DNA of 64,000 nt from Gnetum montanum (taxonomy: Eukaryota > Streptophyta > Gnetopsida > Gnetales > Gnetaceae), in NCBI GenBank assembly GCA_015680685.1, contig MNCI01029340.1, positions 414,382 through 478,381 of the forward strand, written 5' to 3'. Below, one piece after another: positions 49,316 to 60,640 of this stretch (position 1 is its first letter; each line of letters opens with the position of its first letter). Under the pieces are notes generated by a model. That model was not told the DNA's origin and did no database searches. It saw nothing but the letters and a program-made list of their open reading frames with translations. The position numbers were made by a program, and so were the translations under genes.

Positions 49316-52300
49316 ATAGCTCCAAAGAAAGAACGCACTCACTTGACACTTGCAAAGGTCAAGGAGGTAAAGGAAACCCTAGGGCACGTGACACAAGCAT
49401 GCGTTGCAGTGTGGGAGGACATGTCGTTCATCTGGTAGGCAACTATGCCTCTATTTCTTCGTACTTCTATTATCATTTTTATTTTCTACTTTCATTTTTG
49501 TGATTCAGTTTCAGTTATCCATGTTTTCTATCATTATGTTTTCATTGTTTTTGCCTTGGCCCCATTGTTGTTTCCATTTCGGCCATGGTGAATGCACAAT
49601 TGCTATGGTAATGTTGCATGCAAGGTCGCCTAAACTGCCATCACCATGGTTGTCATAACCACGGGGGTTTGGAAAGTTTAACTTACTTGGCTTTCAAATG
49701 GCGTAGCGTAGGACCCTTAGGAGGGTTTGGCCATGCGTGATGTGATAGTGTGACACATGTTTTTGTTAGGGTGTAGTGCTAATCGCTTTGCTAGGGTTAA
49801 TCACTCCATTGCTACGCTAGGCTAGTTTCACTATGTTATTGCTTTGTTGTTTTTTGCTATGCTATGTACAGGTGCACTAAAATGCTAATTCTTGTAATGC
49901 TAGTTCTTACTACACTAGGTGTGTATTGCGCTCAGTCATGGTGCTAACATTTGCCATTGTCTTGTGAAGGATAGAGCTAAGGCCAGTTCTAATCATCTTA
50001 GAAATTATAGGGGTCCTGTGCTGCGTGAATAAACCAGTGGTCCATGTTCCTCCTCCTCACACATATGTGGGAGATTAGGTGGTCTAGTTCAGGGTAGGAG
50101 CACAGAAGTTCCTACAATACCTCCTCCAACACTTCAGTGTGATCGTCTGGTCATACTTGGAAGAGGAGGTAGTGATCGTCATACTCGAAACCCTATTGCC
50201 TAGGGAAACTTGGGGTATTCTGAGGTATTTGAAGGATGGGGTAGTCAGTAGTGGGAAGGGAGAAGGATCTAGTCGATGCCCCTAAGGTTTGAGACATTTG
50301 GCTTGGATCTAGGATATGCCTAAGTATAACTGCTACCATCTCTTCAACACATTGTTTGTTGCATGTCATATGCGAACATGCTTCCAAAACCCACCAGGAA
50401 CCGTCTACCATGCTAGCGGGTGAGTTTTGTACCCATGTTCTATTGCATTATGTGATGTTTGTAATGCTAGCCAAATGTTAACGCTATGCTTTTGTTACTA
50501 GGTTTTATATTAACGGGCAAGGGCTTCATGGCGATACAGATGCATTGGCCATAGTAGAGATGGCCCTGCGGGAATTCTCTTCTGCTGAGAATATTCGTGC
50601 AGGTGTGATAGGGAAATGCGGGGGTGAGTACCCTACCTATCTAGACCAATATCCCAATCTCTATGACAAATGCAAGGATTTTTTTTGGTTGGATGAGGGA
50701 TGGGCACCCTTCAAGTTGATCCCCATGGAAGATGTTTTGATCCCTCTTCCACAATTCTCGTTGCCGTATAAACTTGGTAAGCTAAGAAGTAGGTACAACA
50801 TGCTGGAGTTTTTTTTGCCATTCTTCTGTGTTATTTTATGCTAACCATTTCTATGAAAATTGCTGTAGGGGCAAAGAAGTCTTAGGAGGTGATGGTGATA
50901 ACTGCCAGGAACCAAGAGGCAAATATCTACTTCAAGTACGAAGAAGTAGATGCGAGCTAGCGCTAGATATGTAGTGCGGCCTCGGACTCCTTGGTCTAGA
51001 ATATTCAAAATGTTAGGCTTATGGATCTATTCCTAGCCCCAAATAAAAGCGTTCCTATTGCCGATATGCTCTCCCTGGTCAACTTCTTTTTTGATAGGGC
51101 GAATTGCTTCTACACACACATATAGGGTGTACGGGTGGTCATTGAAATTAATGACTAGTTGTTCACAAACCTTTTTGGTGTCCTTGTTGATGGCATCCTC
51201 ATAGGGTCAAAGACCAAGAGGGAGCTGAACCTTCAGAAGAAGGACATTCAGGAGTGATTAGGAATCGCTAAGGAGTGTAAGGGGCTCCCCATGGAGAAGG
51301 TCAGGGTGGAACCTACCAAAGAAGTTTACCCCATCTTCCATTCTTGCACCTTCCCTCAACTACTTTCCCAAGGGAAGGTCCTTAGGATTGAGTAGGCTTG
51401 GGTAATACATGAGGTCATGGAGGAGGGGGCTCGCTACAATTGGGCCAGGTTTCTGTATAAAGGCTTGCAAATCGAAATCTTGTGGCTTCATAAGAAGCCA
51501 GAGTCCCATTCCAATACACACTATGCCTTTTATATAGCCTGTCTATGGTGCTTTGCAGAGTTTCTGGTGGTCCACAAGAAAGGGGCCTGGGCATTGTGGA
51601 ATCGCGATCAAATTTCCAAACCGTGGATCTGCCAGATCCTCTGAACCACCCCAGCCCAAGATCCTCTAGAAATAAGTGGAGAGTCGTTCTCTATGACGAC
51701 TAAGGATCAGGTGGCTCAGAACTTTCATGGCCAAGACAACGTAGGAGAGACACCCCCTGCTGTAGCTGGTAGCATGTCATGGGGGAAAAATCTCATAGCT
51801 AAGACTGTGGCCAGTAAGTTGTAGCGAAAGAGGCCTCCTTCAGTTGAGAAAACCCTTGGCATAGAGGAAGAGGAGCAGTAGAGACTATGGTTTAAACTAC
51901 AGAGGACACAACCTCCCATTGGTAAACACTTTTGTTCATGTTTATTTCTTCACCTACTTTGTTAATTCTTGCTACACTATGCTATGCTAGACAATGTAGT
52001 GTAGCATAGCACCTACTTTAAGCTAACCTATTTTGAGCTAATGTGAACATGTTTCTTGGTTGCTAGAGGAAGAAGAGGAAGAAAAAGAAGGTGATGAAGA
52101 GGTGTCAGCTCCCAAGATGGGGGTGATGAATAAAGACACTAAGGCCCCAGTCTCAGAAGAAAGGGTCCTAGTCAAGAGGGAAGGAGATTCTACTGTTGAG
52201 GCAGGGGCTCTTGTCATTAGGTAGAATCCTCCTATGAATGAGGGGGACATTTTTGGAGATGAAGAGAAGTCTCTTGTGAATAAAGAGGATGCTACTGCCT

Positions 52301-53759
52301 CAAAAGGAAAAGTGCCAGTAAATAAAGGAGAAGCCTGCATCGATCCAGAAGGGACTTCTGCTAAGGCTGCTACCATCACTATGAATTAGAAGTGAGGGGA
52401 ACTGTAATTAGATGTTGGTGAGTTTAATGATATATCCGCTTTGTCATATTCCATTTTAGTCATTTCTGACACATTTATTTGTATGAAAAATACCATTGTT
52501 AATATTATAGGACCTGTGTTGATTCATGTGAAACCATGGGCCGAGACCCCTGATAAGTTTACGTTTATGCAGGGGATCCTTGATGACATGATCAATTGTC
52601 TTCAGTAGATTGACCCTGAAGTGGGTAATTAGTAGTGCTAGATGCTCTCATGTTACTACGCTAGAGTTCTTGAATTCGTTAACCTTGCTACACTAATGCG
52701 ACTGACATACTCTTTATGTTGTGATAACCTCTCGACTTAAATGGGACCTGGCACAACCTTTGAAATTTAGTGTCATACCTACATTCCTGCCTAAAGTGAC
52801 CAAGGTTTCTTGTCATGCACATGACAAGGCGAGAAAATGTGCTTTGCATTTGGCTCACTCCTTATGGGAGTATAAGCACGTCAATGAAGACCTATGGAAA
52901 TGGGTCCAAAAAGTTGAGTAAGAGAAGGTCGACCTGAGCATCGAGGTGGAAGACCTCAAATCGAGGAATGAATTCCTCATAACACGTGATACTAATAACG
53001 AGGACTGGCACACGGCTATGATAGATCATGCTAGATTTTGGAAAATCATGCATCAGAACAATGAAGCCACCTGTGAAATAATAGAACAATGAATGAAAAT
53101 GGACTTGTTGGCCTAGAAGATTTAGGATTGGAAAGATTTTAGTGCTAGGGTTTACGAATGGGGGTAGTCCTAGAAAAATCGTAAACACATGTATAAACTA
53201 GAACGTGTCACCTATCGTAAATTGTATAGGGACGCTTCTGTGGAGGCATTTACCTATAAGGCATTTTTAGATTCCATTGGCATTTCTAAGGCCTACGACA
53301 AGTTCAAAGAGCAAGTAAAGGTTACGGAATCTCTTGAATAGGAAGTGGCCCTTCCCATAGGAGAGACCATAACTGCCTCCTTTTCTCCGTGACCATTGAG
53401 ATGGATGACCATCGAAAAGGAGAAAGCTATTGTAGATGCTGAACTAAGCAATAGGCGTTGGGTGGATATCATGGTAGAGGAGGTTTGGCATCACCTCTAA
53501 CTCAGTTTAGACTAGATACTCTTTGAGACGGATGCGGGTCCATCTCAGGTCAATCGCTTGCTACTGTGTTAACGCTCATGCTCTGTTGTAGCTTGCGTGT
53601 GTTACCCTAGCTGATTACTTCATTTCTACGATGTAGATTTCAGATGAGGGCATAGGGCCCATAGAAGGAAGGAATGAAGGGGTAGTGGGGGACAACATAG
53701 GGGAAGGCGATGATGTAGAAGTGAATGATGAAGATGATGCAGGCAGAGACAACCCATGA
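49316..53759 (+). pseudogene. Antisense FCP1/NIF-like (HAD) gene of element C, eight exons
   Basis: Exons with GT/AG ends: 49316-49434, 49970-50419, 50502-50776, 50869-51921, 52067-52417, 52511-52624, about 52733-53548, 53637-53759. The phase matches at every junction I could check; exon 7 lacks a clear AG. The start would be codon 49316, now ATA (then APKKERTHLTLAKVKEVKE). Exon 2 resembles the NLI-interacting-factor/FCP1 HAD phosphatase domain: ILEIIGVLC in place of I-L-D-x-N-G, FRVGAQKFLQYLLQHFSVIV then WS, and NTLFV...FQNPPGTVYH where the family has NTLLVDDSPYK...NPP. Exon 5 is acidic with an E-run, exon 7 helical, exon 8 acidic. Several stops. About 1100 codons in all. Captured from a host gene is an inference. 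Confidence 0.65.
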
Positions 53760-53836
53760 CAACATGGGATTTTTTTTTGAAATTTTGAATTTTTGTAAAA
53801 TTTTTTACAAACATTGTCTAAAAGAAAAAAATTTTG

Positions 53837-53842
53837 AATAAA
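53837..53842 (+). terminator. Poly(A) signal of C's antisense gene
   Basis: AATAAA 78 bases past the stop codon of the antisense gene and about 90 bases before hairpin array C-iii. Confidence 0.5.
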
Positions 53843-53930
53843 GAGGAGAATTTCGGAAAAGAGATTGATTCTATGCCAACTTGTGCATTGTCTATGTGTT
53901 ACGTTTTTGTAAAATTTTCATGCTTTTATG

Positions 53931-54026
53931 TGCTAGTTTTAGGCCATTGCGAGCCATAGTGTAGCATAGTTTTAGGCCATTGTGGGCCATAGCGTAGCAT
54001 AGTTTTAGGCCATTGCAAGCTGTAGC
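53931..54026. repeat. Hairpin array C-iii, after protease
   Basis: Three units, AGTTTTAGGCCATTGCGAGC and variants, each followed by the family word GTAGCATAG. It separates the 3' end of the antisense gene from the 3' end of gag-protease. Confidence 0.65.
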
Positions 54027-54384
54027 ATAGCGTAAAGGGATGATACGCTATCGATTTAGAGGATGGCTAACTAGTAACTGACATAGATGGATGGATGCAA
54101 AACAACAAGAGGTGGTAAATGTACAAAGGATGGCAATTGGGCAGGAAGTAGTGAGGTTGCTACATGATGTGTAGTTGCTTCTTAACCCATCGTGGGTTGA
54201 GCGAGACATAAGGTCGAGGTGCTTTGCCAAGGCCTTCATCCATATCATTGTCCCCCACTTGGAAGGACAAGTCAACCCACGTGCCCTCTTTTTGGGAACC
54301 AGCTTGCTGAGCTGATTCCTTTGCTGGATGGTTAGTGTGTAATACGACAAGCGCTTCGTTCTTAGAGGTTATAACCTCTAAGCC

Positions 54385-57300
54385 CTATTCTATGTCCATG
54401 TTATTGATTGCTTGCGTTGCTACCTCGTCACCTTGGATCACCACCTCCCTGCTTGCATAGGGCAGATAGATCTCTTGATGAATGGGAAAAGAGATAGCCC
54501 TCAGTTGTGCTAACCATGATCTTCCTAAGATTAGGTTAAATCCTAGCATCTCCTCGACCATGCTGAATGTTGCGTTCATGGGGAACTGATCCCCTGCCAT
54601 GAAGTCTATGTGGACCATGCCCTTCACCATGACCCATGTCCCATTAAACGACCTCAGGCATGATGTTGTTGTGGGTTTGATCTGGTCGACCATGCCCAAC
54701 TTGTCCATAATAGGAAAGGGGATGACATTCATGGCAACCCCATCATCACTCTGCACCCTTCGAATCTAGTGTTGTCCGACCTAAATTATGATGAATAGGG
54801 GTGTTGTAGTCACCTAACCCCTTTTGGGATCTTCCCTAATGGAACTATTGCTAAAAGTTAGTTGGGACGACTTTGGCTCTCTAGGTATGAAGGGAAGCAT
54901 GGTCGAATGAATTTCTTCCTCTTCTGCTAGCATGTCTTCATTGACCGAAATCATTGTCAACATGCAAATCAAAGACTCATGGTGTGGGACATATGTCATG
55001 ATTAGGTCATATAAGCTCAACGTACTGTTCTTTTATTTTAAAGCTTGCTTGACCTGAGTGAGGGCATCCAAGAGGTCTTGGTCACCCACTTGTTTACTAC
55101 CATTTTCCTCTTCTATTCATTTCAGAAGACAAATTTCCCAAGAAGGGGTGTTTTCGGATCTAGGTTCAGACCCTTTTTGGTGGGGCGGCGTGGACTTTGT
55201 GGTTATAGCAACATCCCTCTTTGGTGATGATGGCATAGATGCAAGGGGCAAGGACATAGGCTTGGAAATACTTGGGGTGGTACTTCCCCTTGATGTCATG
55301 CTTGCGAAATGCACTTCCCATTTTTTAGGACGAGAAGGTTGTTTGGCTATCTTGCGCAGGATGGGGGCCATTGAAGGAATTGGCCCCCTGATGACAAATG
55401 GAGCTAACAGTGTTAACGAGCAGGCTGGCATGGTTTTGTTAACAGGTGGCATGGGGGTGGATGCCCAAGGAGGAACTCTCAAAACAAACGGCTTTTGCAA
55501 GCTTCAGCTAGCCACTGGTGGTGTTGGTGCGCTATGCTAAGGCACATGGACCATGAATGGCTGTTGGGATGACCTAGGATCACTATCAACGCCGATGGTG
55601 TTGGTAACATAATCAGCGTTGCTGGCATTGAGGGGGTCAGTGTAGACATGCAGAGATTGATTCTCAGGGTGTACTGGGTTACTTTCGTCCAACACCAGTT
55701 TCCCCTGATTAATCATCCTTTGGATGTCATTCTTCAATGCCAAGAAGTAATCCTTGTTGTGACCACATTATTGGTGGTAGTCACAAAACCTATCCAGCTT
55801 GAAACCCTTAGGAACTGGGGGCTCATTGGGCAAGGCCAAAGAGGGGTTCCTAAGAAGCTCGCAGTAGTGTTGATATCTCCTGATTTTTTCTTCCGGCATT
55901 TGCTTGTGTTGGATTTGCCCCGCTGCTAGTAGCTACTTTAGAAGTTCTAAAGTATTGACAGGTAGTGGAGTATACTTTGAGTGATTTTTATGCTCAATGT
56001 TCGATTTGGGTTGCGTAGATGTCTCAGGTGCGGATACGAGAGATTGCAACACATTTCCCTGCTTGGGTGCGGGGTTAGCTATGAGTGCGATCGAATTGTT
56101 GTTGTTCTTGTTACCATTGTTATTAGGTTTGGGCTTGGCTCTGTTCACCACAGCAACCACTATGGATGTCATAGCCTTATCCTTATCCTTCTTTGTGAAG
56201 GTGTTCTTGTAAGCAACATAGGCCAGGTCTTTGCTTGCCTCGGCCGCATCCTGTATGCTCTTAGTCTGAGCGAAGGCTTGACTAAGAGTGTGGGAAGAAA
56301 GGTAGTATAGTTTAGACTTGATGAAGTCATTCACTATGCCCTTAAAGATGGCCAGCAGGTGAGCCTCCACGATGGACTCATGGATTTCATTAAGGGTTGC
56401 ACTCCAACACTGGATGAACTTCTAGACCAGTTCCAGAGGGTCCTTCTTCACGCTCATCAAATGATCCAGTGTGATTTCTAGCTTCAAGTTATACTTGAAG
56501 CATGTCATGAAATGGGTTAGAAGCTCCTATAGAGTTGAAATAGATGAGCGTGGCAACATGCGGTACCAATCCAAGGCTTTCCCAGGTAAGGACATAGTAA
56601 AGACAAGAACAATCGTGCGTGGCCATTGTTGCAACAGAAGGGAATCAGACCTAAAGGTAACAAGGTGTGCGTTGGGATACCCTTCACCGTTGTACTTTGT
56701 GAAGTGTGGGAGGGATATCCCTGGGGGTAGCATCAGTGCGAGGATGGTAGGGCTAATGGGGTTGTCTTGGTAAAAGTCCATGACTTGTACCATGTTAGAC
56801 CCAACAACCTTAAGACATTTTATTTCCTCAGTAAGGGTTTGGATAAGCTGGAACACTTGATCCAGACCTTGTGATGACATGGATGGCTGGGAAACTGCTG
56901 AGGCTGCTCCCATCTGTGGAATGGTAGGGGAAATAGTGTGACCCATCAGTAGTACCATTGGGGTGGCCCCTGTGAATAGTGGTGGCTGTGCTATCCACCA
57001 CCTAGTAGGTGGTGCTATTGAAGTAGCAACCGCGGGATGCGCCATGGAATGGGTAGCTTGTGTGTGAGGTGGAAAAGATCATATTCCTATGCTAGGTTGT
57101 ACTATTTACGAGGTTTGATAGGCCTGGTGGGGAACATGGTGAGACATCTGCAATGGTAGTGTAGCAAGGGGAGCAGTGAATGGGGTCCACCAAGAGGATG
57201 GACCTAGGCCCGACGCTAATGATGGGATAGGTGTAAATGTGGGAATGGAAGTAGACGTTGCACACAACTGTGAAGTTGGTATGGTATGCACATGTGGCAA

Positions 57301-58029
57301 GGTAGCCGTGATTGGCATGTGATGCACTATAGGGATGGATTGATGAATGGTTTGCAAAGGAATAGTGGCTACAAATGAAATATGTGAAATAGGCAAAAAA
57401 GGACATTGATACATTGAGGAGTTGATATGGCTACCCATTGCAGATGTGATTGCGGGTTGTGAAAGCATAGGCATGATCACGAAGGGAGTGGTGATAGACA
57501 ATGGGTTGGTCCAAAAGGACTGGGTAGGAGAGACAGTAATGGGGTTGGTTTGACCTCCCCCGTCAGATTGGGAATCGAGTTCCTCCTATCCGTCCTCGAA
57601 GGAATCCTCATGGTTAGATGCCATGTCTTGTTGCTCCCTGAGTCTAACAAACTAGATCAGCTAGTCTAGAAGCCATTGATTCATCTGTGTCAAAGGTATG
57701 GAAGCACCAGAAGTGGGAAAAAATTCCTTCCCATCATAGTAAACGAACTCAAAGCTACGTTTGTCTTCGAGTTCGTGCACATCCAAGGGCAAATTTGCCT
57801 GCACCTTTGCACAAAGGAAGTTATAGCATTCATGTTGCTGGGCCAAGCCCTCATGTCCCCAATTTTGGATTCTGAGGGATTGATGTGTTTCTAGAATTGG
57901 GTTGAGTGGTTGTTCAGCACCTATGATGCCTTGAATCATGATGGGAACCTCAACATTGAAGGTGTTAGCAATGATGCTCGAGGAAGCCACTGTTATGAAG
58001 CTAAATAGTTTTGCAAACACAAAAAGCAA
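54385..58029 (-). pseudogene. Element C gag-protease
   Basis: From 58029 downwards: an N-terminal part (58029-57661; ECYNFLCAKVQANLPLDV), a proline/serine/histidine-rich linker (57501-57106), core gag (57045-56527; LIQTLTEEIKCLKVVG, MDFYQDNPIS, FTKYNGEGYPNAHLVTF), a C-terminal part (56370-55933; LSQAFAQTKSIQDAAEASKD then an N-rich run), a C-x2-H ... GH motif (about 55800-55740; FCDYHQ, CGHNKDYFLALKNDIQRMI) and protease (54756-54385; SDDGVAMNVIPFPIMDKLG with D-D-G at the active site, LILGRSWLAQL). It would have formed the particle and cut Gag-Pol. Pieces are in different frames with stops between them. Confidence 0.85.
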
Positions 58030-58052
58030 GGAAATCGGAAAGTAATCAAAAA

Positions 58053-58366
58053 GGCTTTATGTCTTACTGGATTCTAAAGGAATCATTAGAGAGACCGATC
58101 TGCACCACACGATGCATAACAACCACAAAACGATGTCATGTTTACGCTAGTATGTGATAGGGTACAGAATGCATGCAAGACTACTGTAGAAACGACCTAG
58201 TGAAATGGCAATCAGAGGCTTTATGTCCTGTAGGATTCTAGAGGAACCGTCGAAGCGGCTGATCTACACCACACGATACATAAACAACCATAGACAGGTG
58301 TCAATTTTACGCTAACACATATCAAGGTGCAGAAAGCTTACAGGGCTACTGTAAAAAGGCACTAAA
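58053..58366. repeat. 164-bp tandem duplication in C's leader
   Basis: Two diverged copies, starting ggctttatgtc at 58053 and 58217, each containing accacacgat and ttttacgcta or tttacgcta. It lies between gag and the primer site. Confidence 0.65.
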
Positions 58367-58385
58367 GGCCCTCCTTCTAGCACCA
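58367..58385 (-). other. Putative primer binding site of C
   Basis: On the - strand TGGTGCTAGAAGGAGGGCC starts six bases after the LTR end. E has the same sequence with one change. The tRNA is not one I can name. Confidence 0.55.
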
Positions 58386-58391
58386 GAAAAC

Positions 58392-60058
58392 TGTTGCGAC
58401 TGAAAATGTCGGTAGCTGGAAAACACTGATGGGTCATCGGTCATGATAGTCTTAATGCTGAATCTGCATGAGGGCCATGCTGGATAAAGTGGAAACAGGG
58501 TACCCTGAATGGTCTGGTCGATTAGACAGGGACTTAGTCGATGTTAATATAACCTTTTGCAAATGGATAATTTGAAAATGAGACTTCTAGCATATAATGA
58601 TAACTTTAAATGCAAAAGGAATAGAAAATAATGTAAAAATGATATGAAAAATAGGAAAAAAAAGTAAATTGTAGTTAGAAAAATGCACCACTTCAAGAAT
58701 GTAACTTCAATTTTTCAAGGTGGATACAATTGGTTGCACGATGCTGGGAGGCGTAGAGATCCCAAAGGTAACCAAGACGTTTAGAGTAAGACAGTTGTAT
58801 GCTTGAATGTGGACTCGGGAGTCAACAATGCAAAATGTTATGGGGCTAGTAGGAAAGAGCAGAATAGAATGCCAAAAGAGAGTGCCAACTATTTACAGTG
58901 TCAAACAAGATGTTTACAATGCTCAGGAATACAATGCTAACTTTTTTTTCACTTGTTAACCAAATCACCAACCCTCCACCTACCTTTTGAGCATTACTCA
59001 TTGGGGTATTTATAGGACCAAGGGCACACGAAAGATGTAGTTTGGACACCATGTGTCCTAGGCCCATGTTGACTTTTCTGCGTTGCATGGACATGCATGA
59101 CCGTTGGACAAGCCTGCCATGCTGTAATTACGTTGTCAGAACTCAATGGTGCAAATAGATGAAGTGCATTGATGTAGTGCAACTTCCTGCTACACTGTGC
59201 CATGCTTTGTAGCAAAGCATGTTGGTGTAGCATAGCATCTTGCTACGCTATGTAGCATAGCCACCAGTTTAAAGTAAAAACTTGCGTTGCGTCCTACTAT
59301 ATGTGATGGAAACCTTTGAAGCACGTTGACTGTTTATTGCATATTTGCTATGCTATGCTATGCTATGTAGTGTAGCATAGCGTAGCAGCTGGCCTTAGTC
59401 ATGAAAACATCACCAATTTGCAAAATTTACTTTTTGCATTGCGAAACTTGCAAACTTGTTGATCTCGCCCTTTGAGATGCCTTTTGTTGCTCTAGTAGAG
59501 TTGCCATGCTATGCTACACTACATAGCATAGCATAGCGTAGCAACTAACATGGCCTGCTTTTTGCTAAGTTTGTTATTTTCTAGTGAAGGAGCCATTACT
59601 GAAGAACTTGGAGCTGAGTGAAGAAACTATTTTCGAAGGTTAGAGGTGCTAACTTAGTGTAATTGAAAATCACTAAGTAGGCCAAGCCTTCCTATCTTTC
59701 TTTTGCTATGTTATGCCATGCTGCATAACGTATCAAAGCGTAGCACCTTGTCTTGCAACAATTTATGGTTGACTGTTTGAACAACTGTCTCCTGAAGCCT
59801 ACTATGCTATATAGCGTAGCATAGCAAACTCCTTGACTAGAAAACTTGCCAAAGTATTTTGTGCATTTTTTGCACCGTCGACAACTCTCTGCATCATTTC
59901 TATGTAGGCTGTCAGCTGGATGAATTACCTAGCTAGAAAACTTGCCAAACTGCACAGCCTAAACTTGAAACATCCACTTATTGCCGAAGTGACATGACGC
60001 TGCCTAAATTGCGAAGACCTGGTGAAGTAAGAATGCCTTGAAAATTTATGGTATTTCA
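58392..60058 (-). repeat. Right (5') LTR of element C
   Basis: 1667 bp, TGTTGCGACTG...GTATTTCA. Palindromic words built from GCTACGCTATG and TAGCATAGC occur at about 59188-59264, 59347-59388, 59502-59543, 59703-59746 and 59800-59828. A 17-base direct repeat, ctagaaaacttgccaaa, is at 59837-59853 and 59933-59949. Confidence 0.95.
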
Positions 60059-60063
60059 GTAGA
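60059..60063. repeat. Target duplication, right side of C
   Basis: GTAGA, exact match to 42326-42330. Confidence 0.9.
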
Positions 60064-60640
60064 TTGTGACACCAATTATGTTTATTATGTAGCTATTATG
60101 GGAGTAGGTCGAAACTTAGTTAGGTAAACAGGGGTATAGAATGGTAGCATCTTTTCCATGAAGGAGATAAGGGGAGTGGAGGTATGCTAGATGGCCTTGA
60201 GGTTCCCTATTTAAATAGCCCATCTAAGATGTTTTCATGCTCAAAGTTTATCCGAAACTTATCCTCCTCCTCTTGCTACTCCTCTAAGCTAGCCTTCTCA
60301 TCCTCCTCATCCATCTCGATCAACTAACATAGGATGCCCACATAGGTATCAATGAGGAATATTTGGTCATATAAGAAAGGGATATATTCCTTTCCATTGC
60401 AATGTATAATTTTGTGCTCTATCTTAGCTTCTACTTCCATTCATGGAATCAACATACTAGCCTAGATATTGGTGCAAATAAAGTTGTAGTGATCTTTATT
60501 TATAACTGAGAACCTAGGGCTTTGCCCCCTAAGTCACAAGGATTGCCTACACTCAACTACAATGGGGTCTTTGGGGTCATAGACCCTTATGGCATATTAG
60601 CCAAATAGGTTATCAGTAATGTTGAAGGGTAATGTGGTTG
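60064..60640 (-). pseudogene. N-terminal gag part of element E, cut off by insertion C
   Basis: The segment near 60500-60290 reads on the - strand as DHYNFICTNIQAS, then a stretch with NGKEYIPFLYDQ, which parallels ECYNFLCAKVQANLP and YYDGKEFFPTSGAS of C's gag N-terminus. It therefore continues the gag interrupted at 42330. Stops are present. Confidence 0.6.

Larger units (their letters stand above)
42331..60058 (-). mobile_element. Element C: full-length Tat-type Ty3/gypsy element with antisense gene
   Basis: 17.7 kb as given (one assembly gap in the left LTR), exact GTAGA target duplication. On the - strand: LTR (60058-58392), primer site, leader with a 164-bp tandem duplication, gag-protease (58029-54385), hairpin array, antisense gene (53759-49316), hairpin array, reverse transcriptase, two RNase H domains and integrase (48510-44971), hairpin array, 3' region, LTR (43799-42331). 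Of the elements here it is the best preserved; the key residues of reverse transcriptase and integrase are present, but frames have stops. Confidence 0.92.

Noticed and set aside
49970-53759. Plant mobile domain (aminotransferase-like) identity for the antisense gene
   Set aside because: The expected motifs of that domain are not visible, while the FCP1/NIF pattern in exon 2 is seen in both copies.
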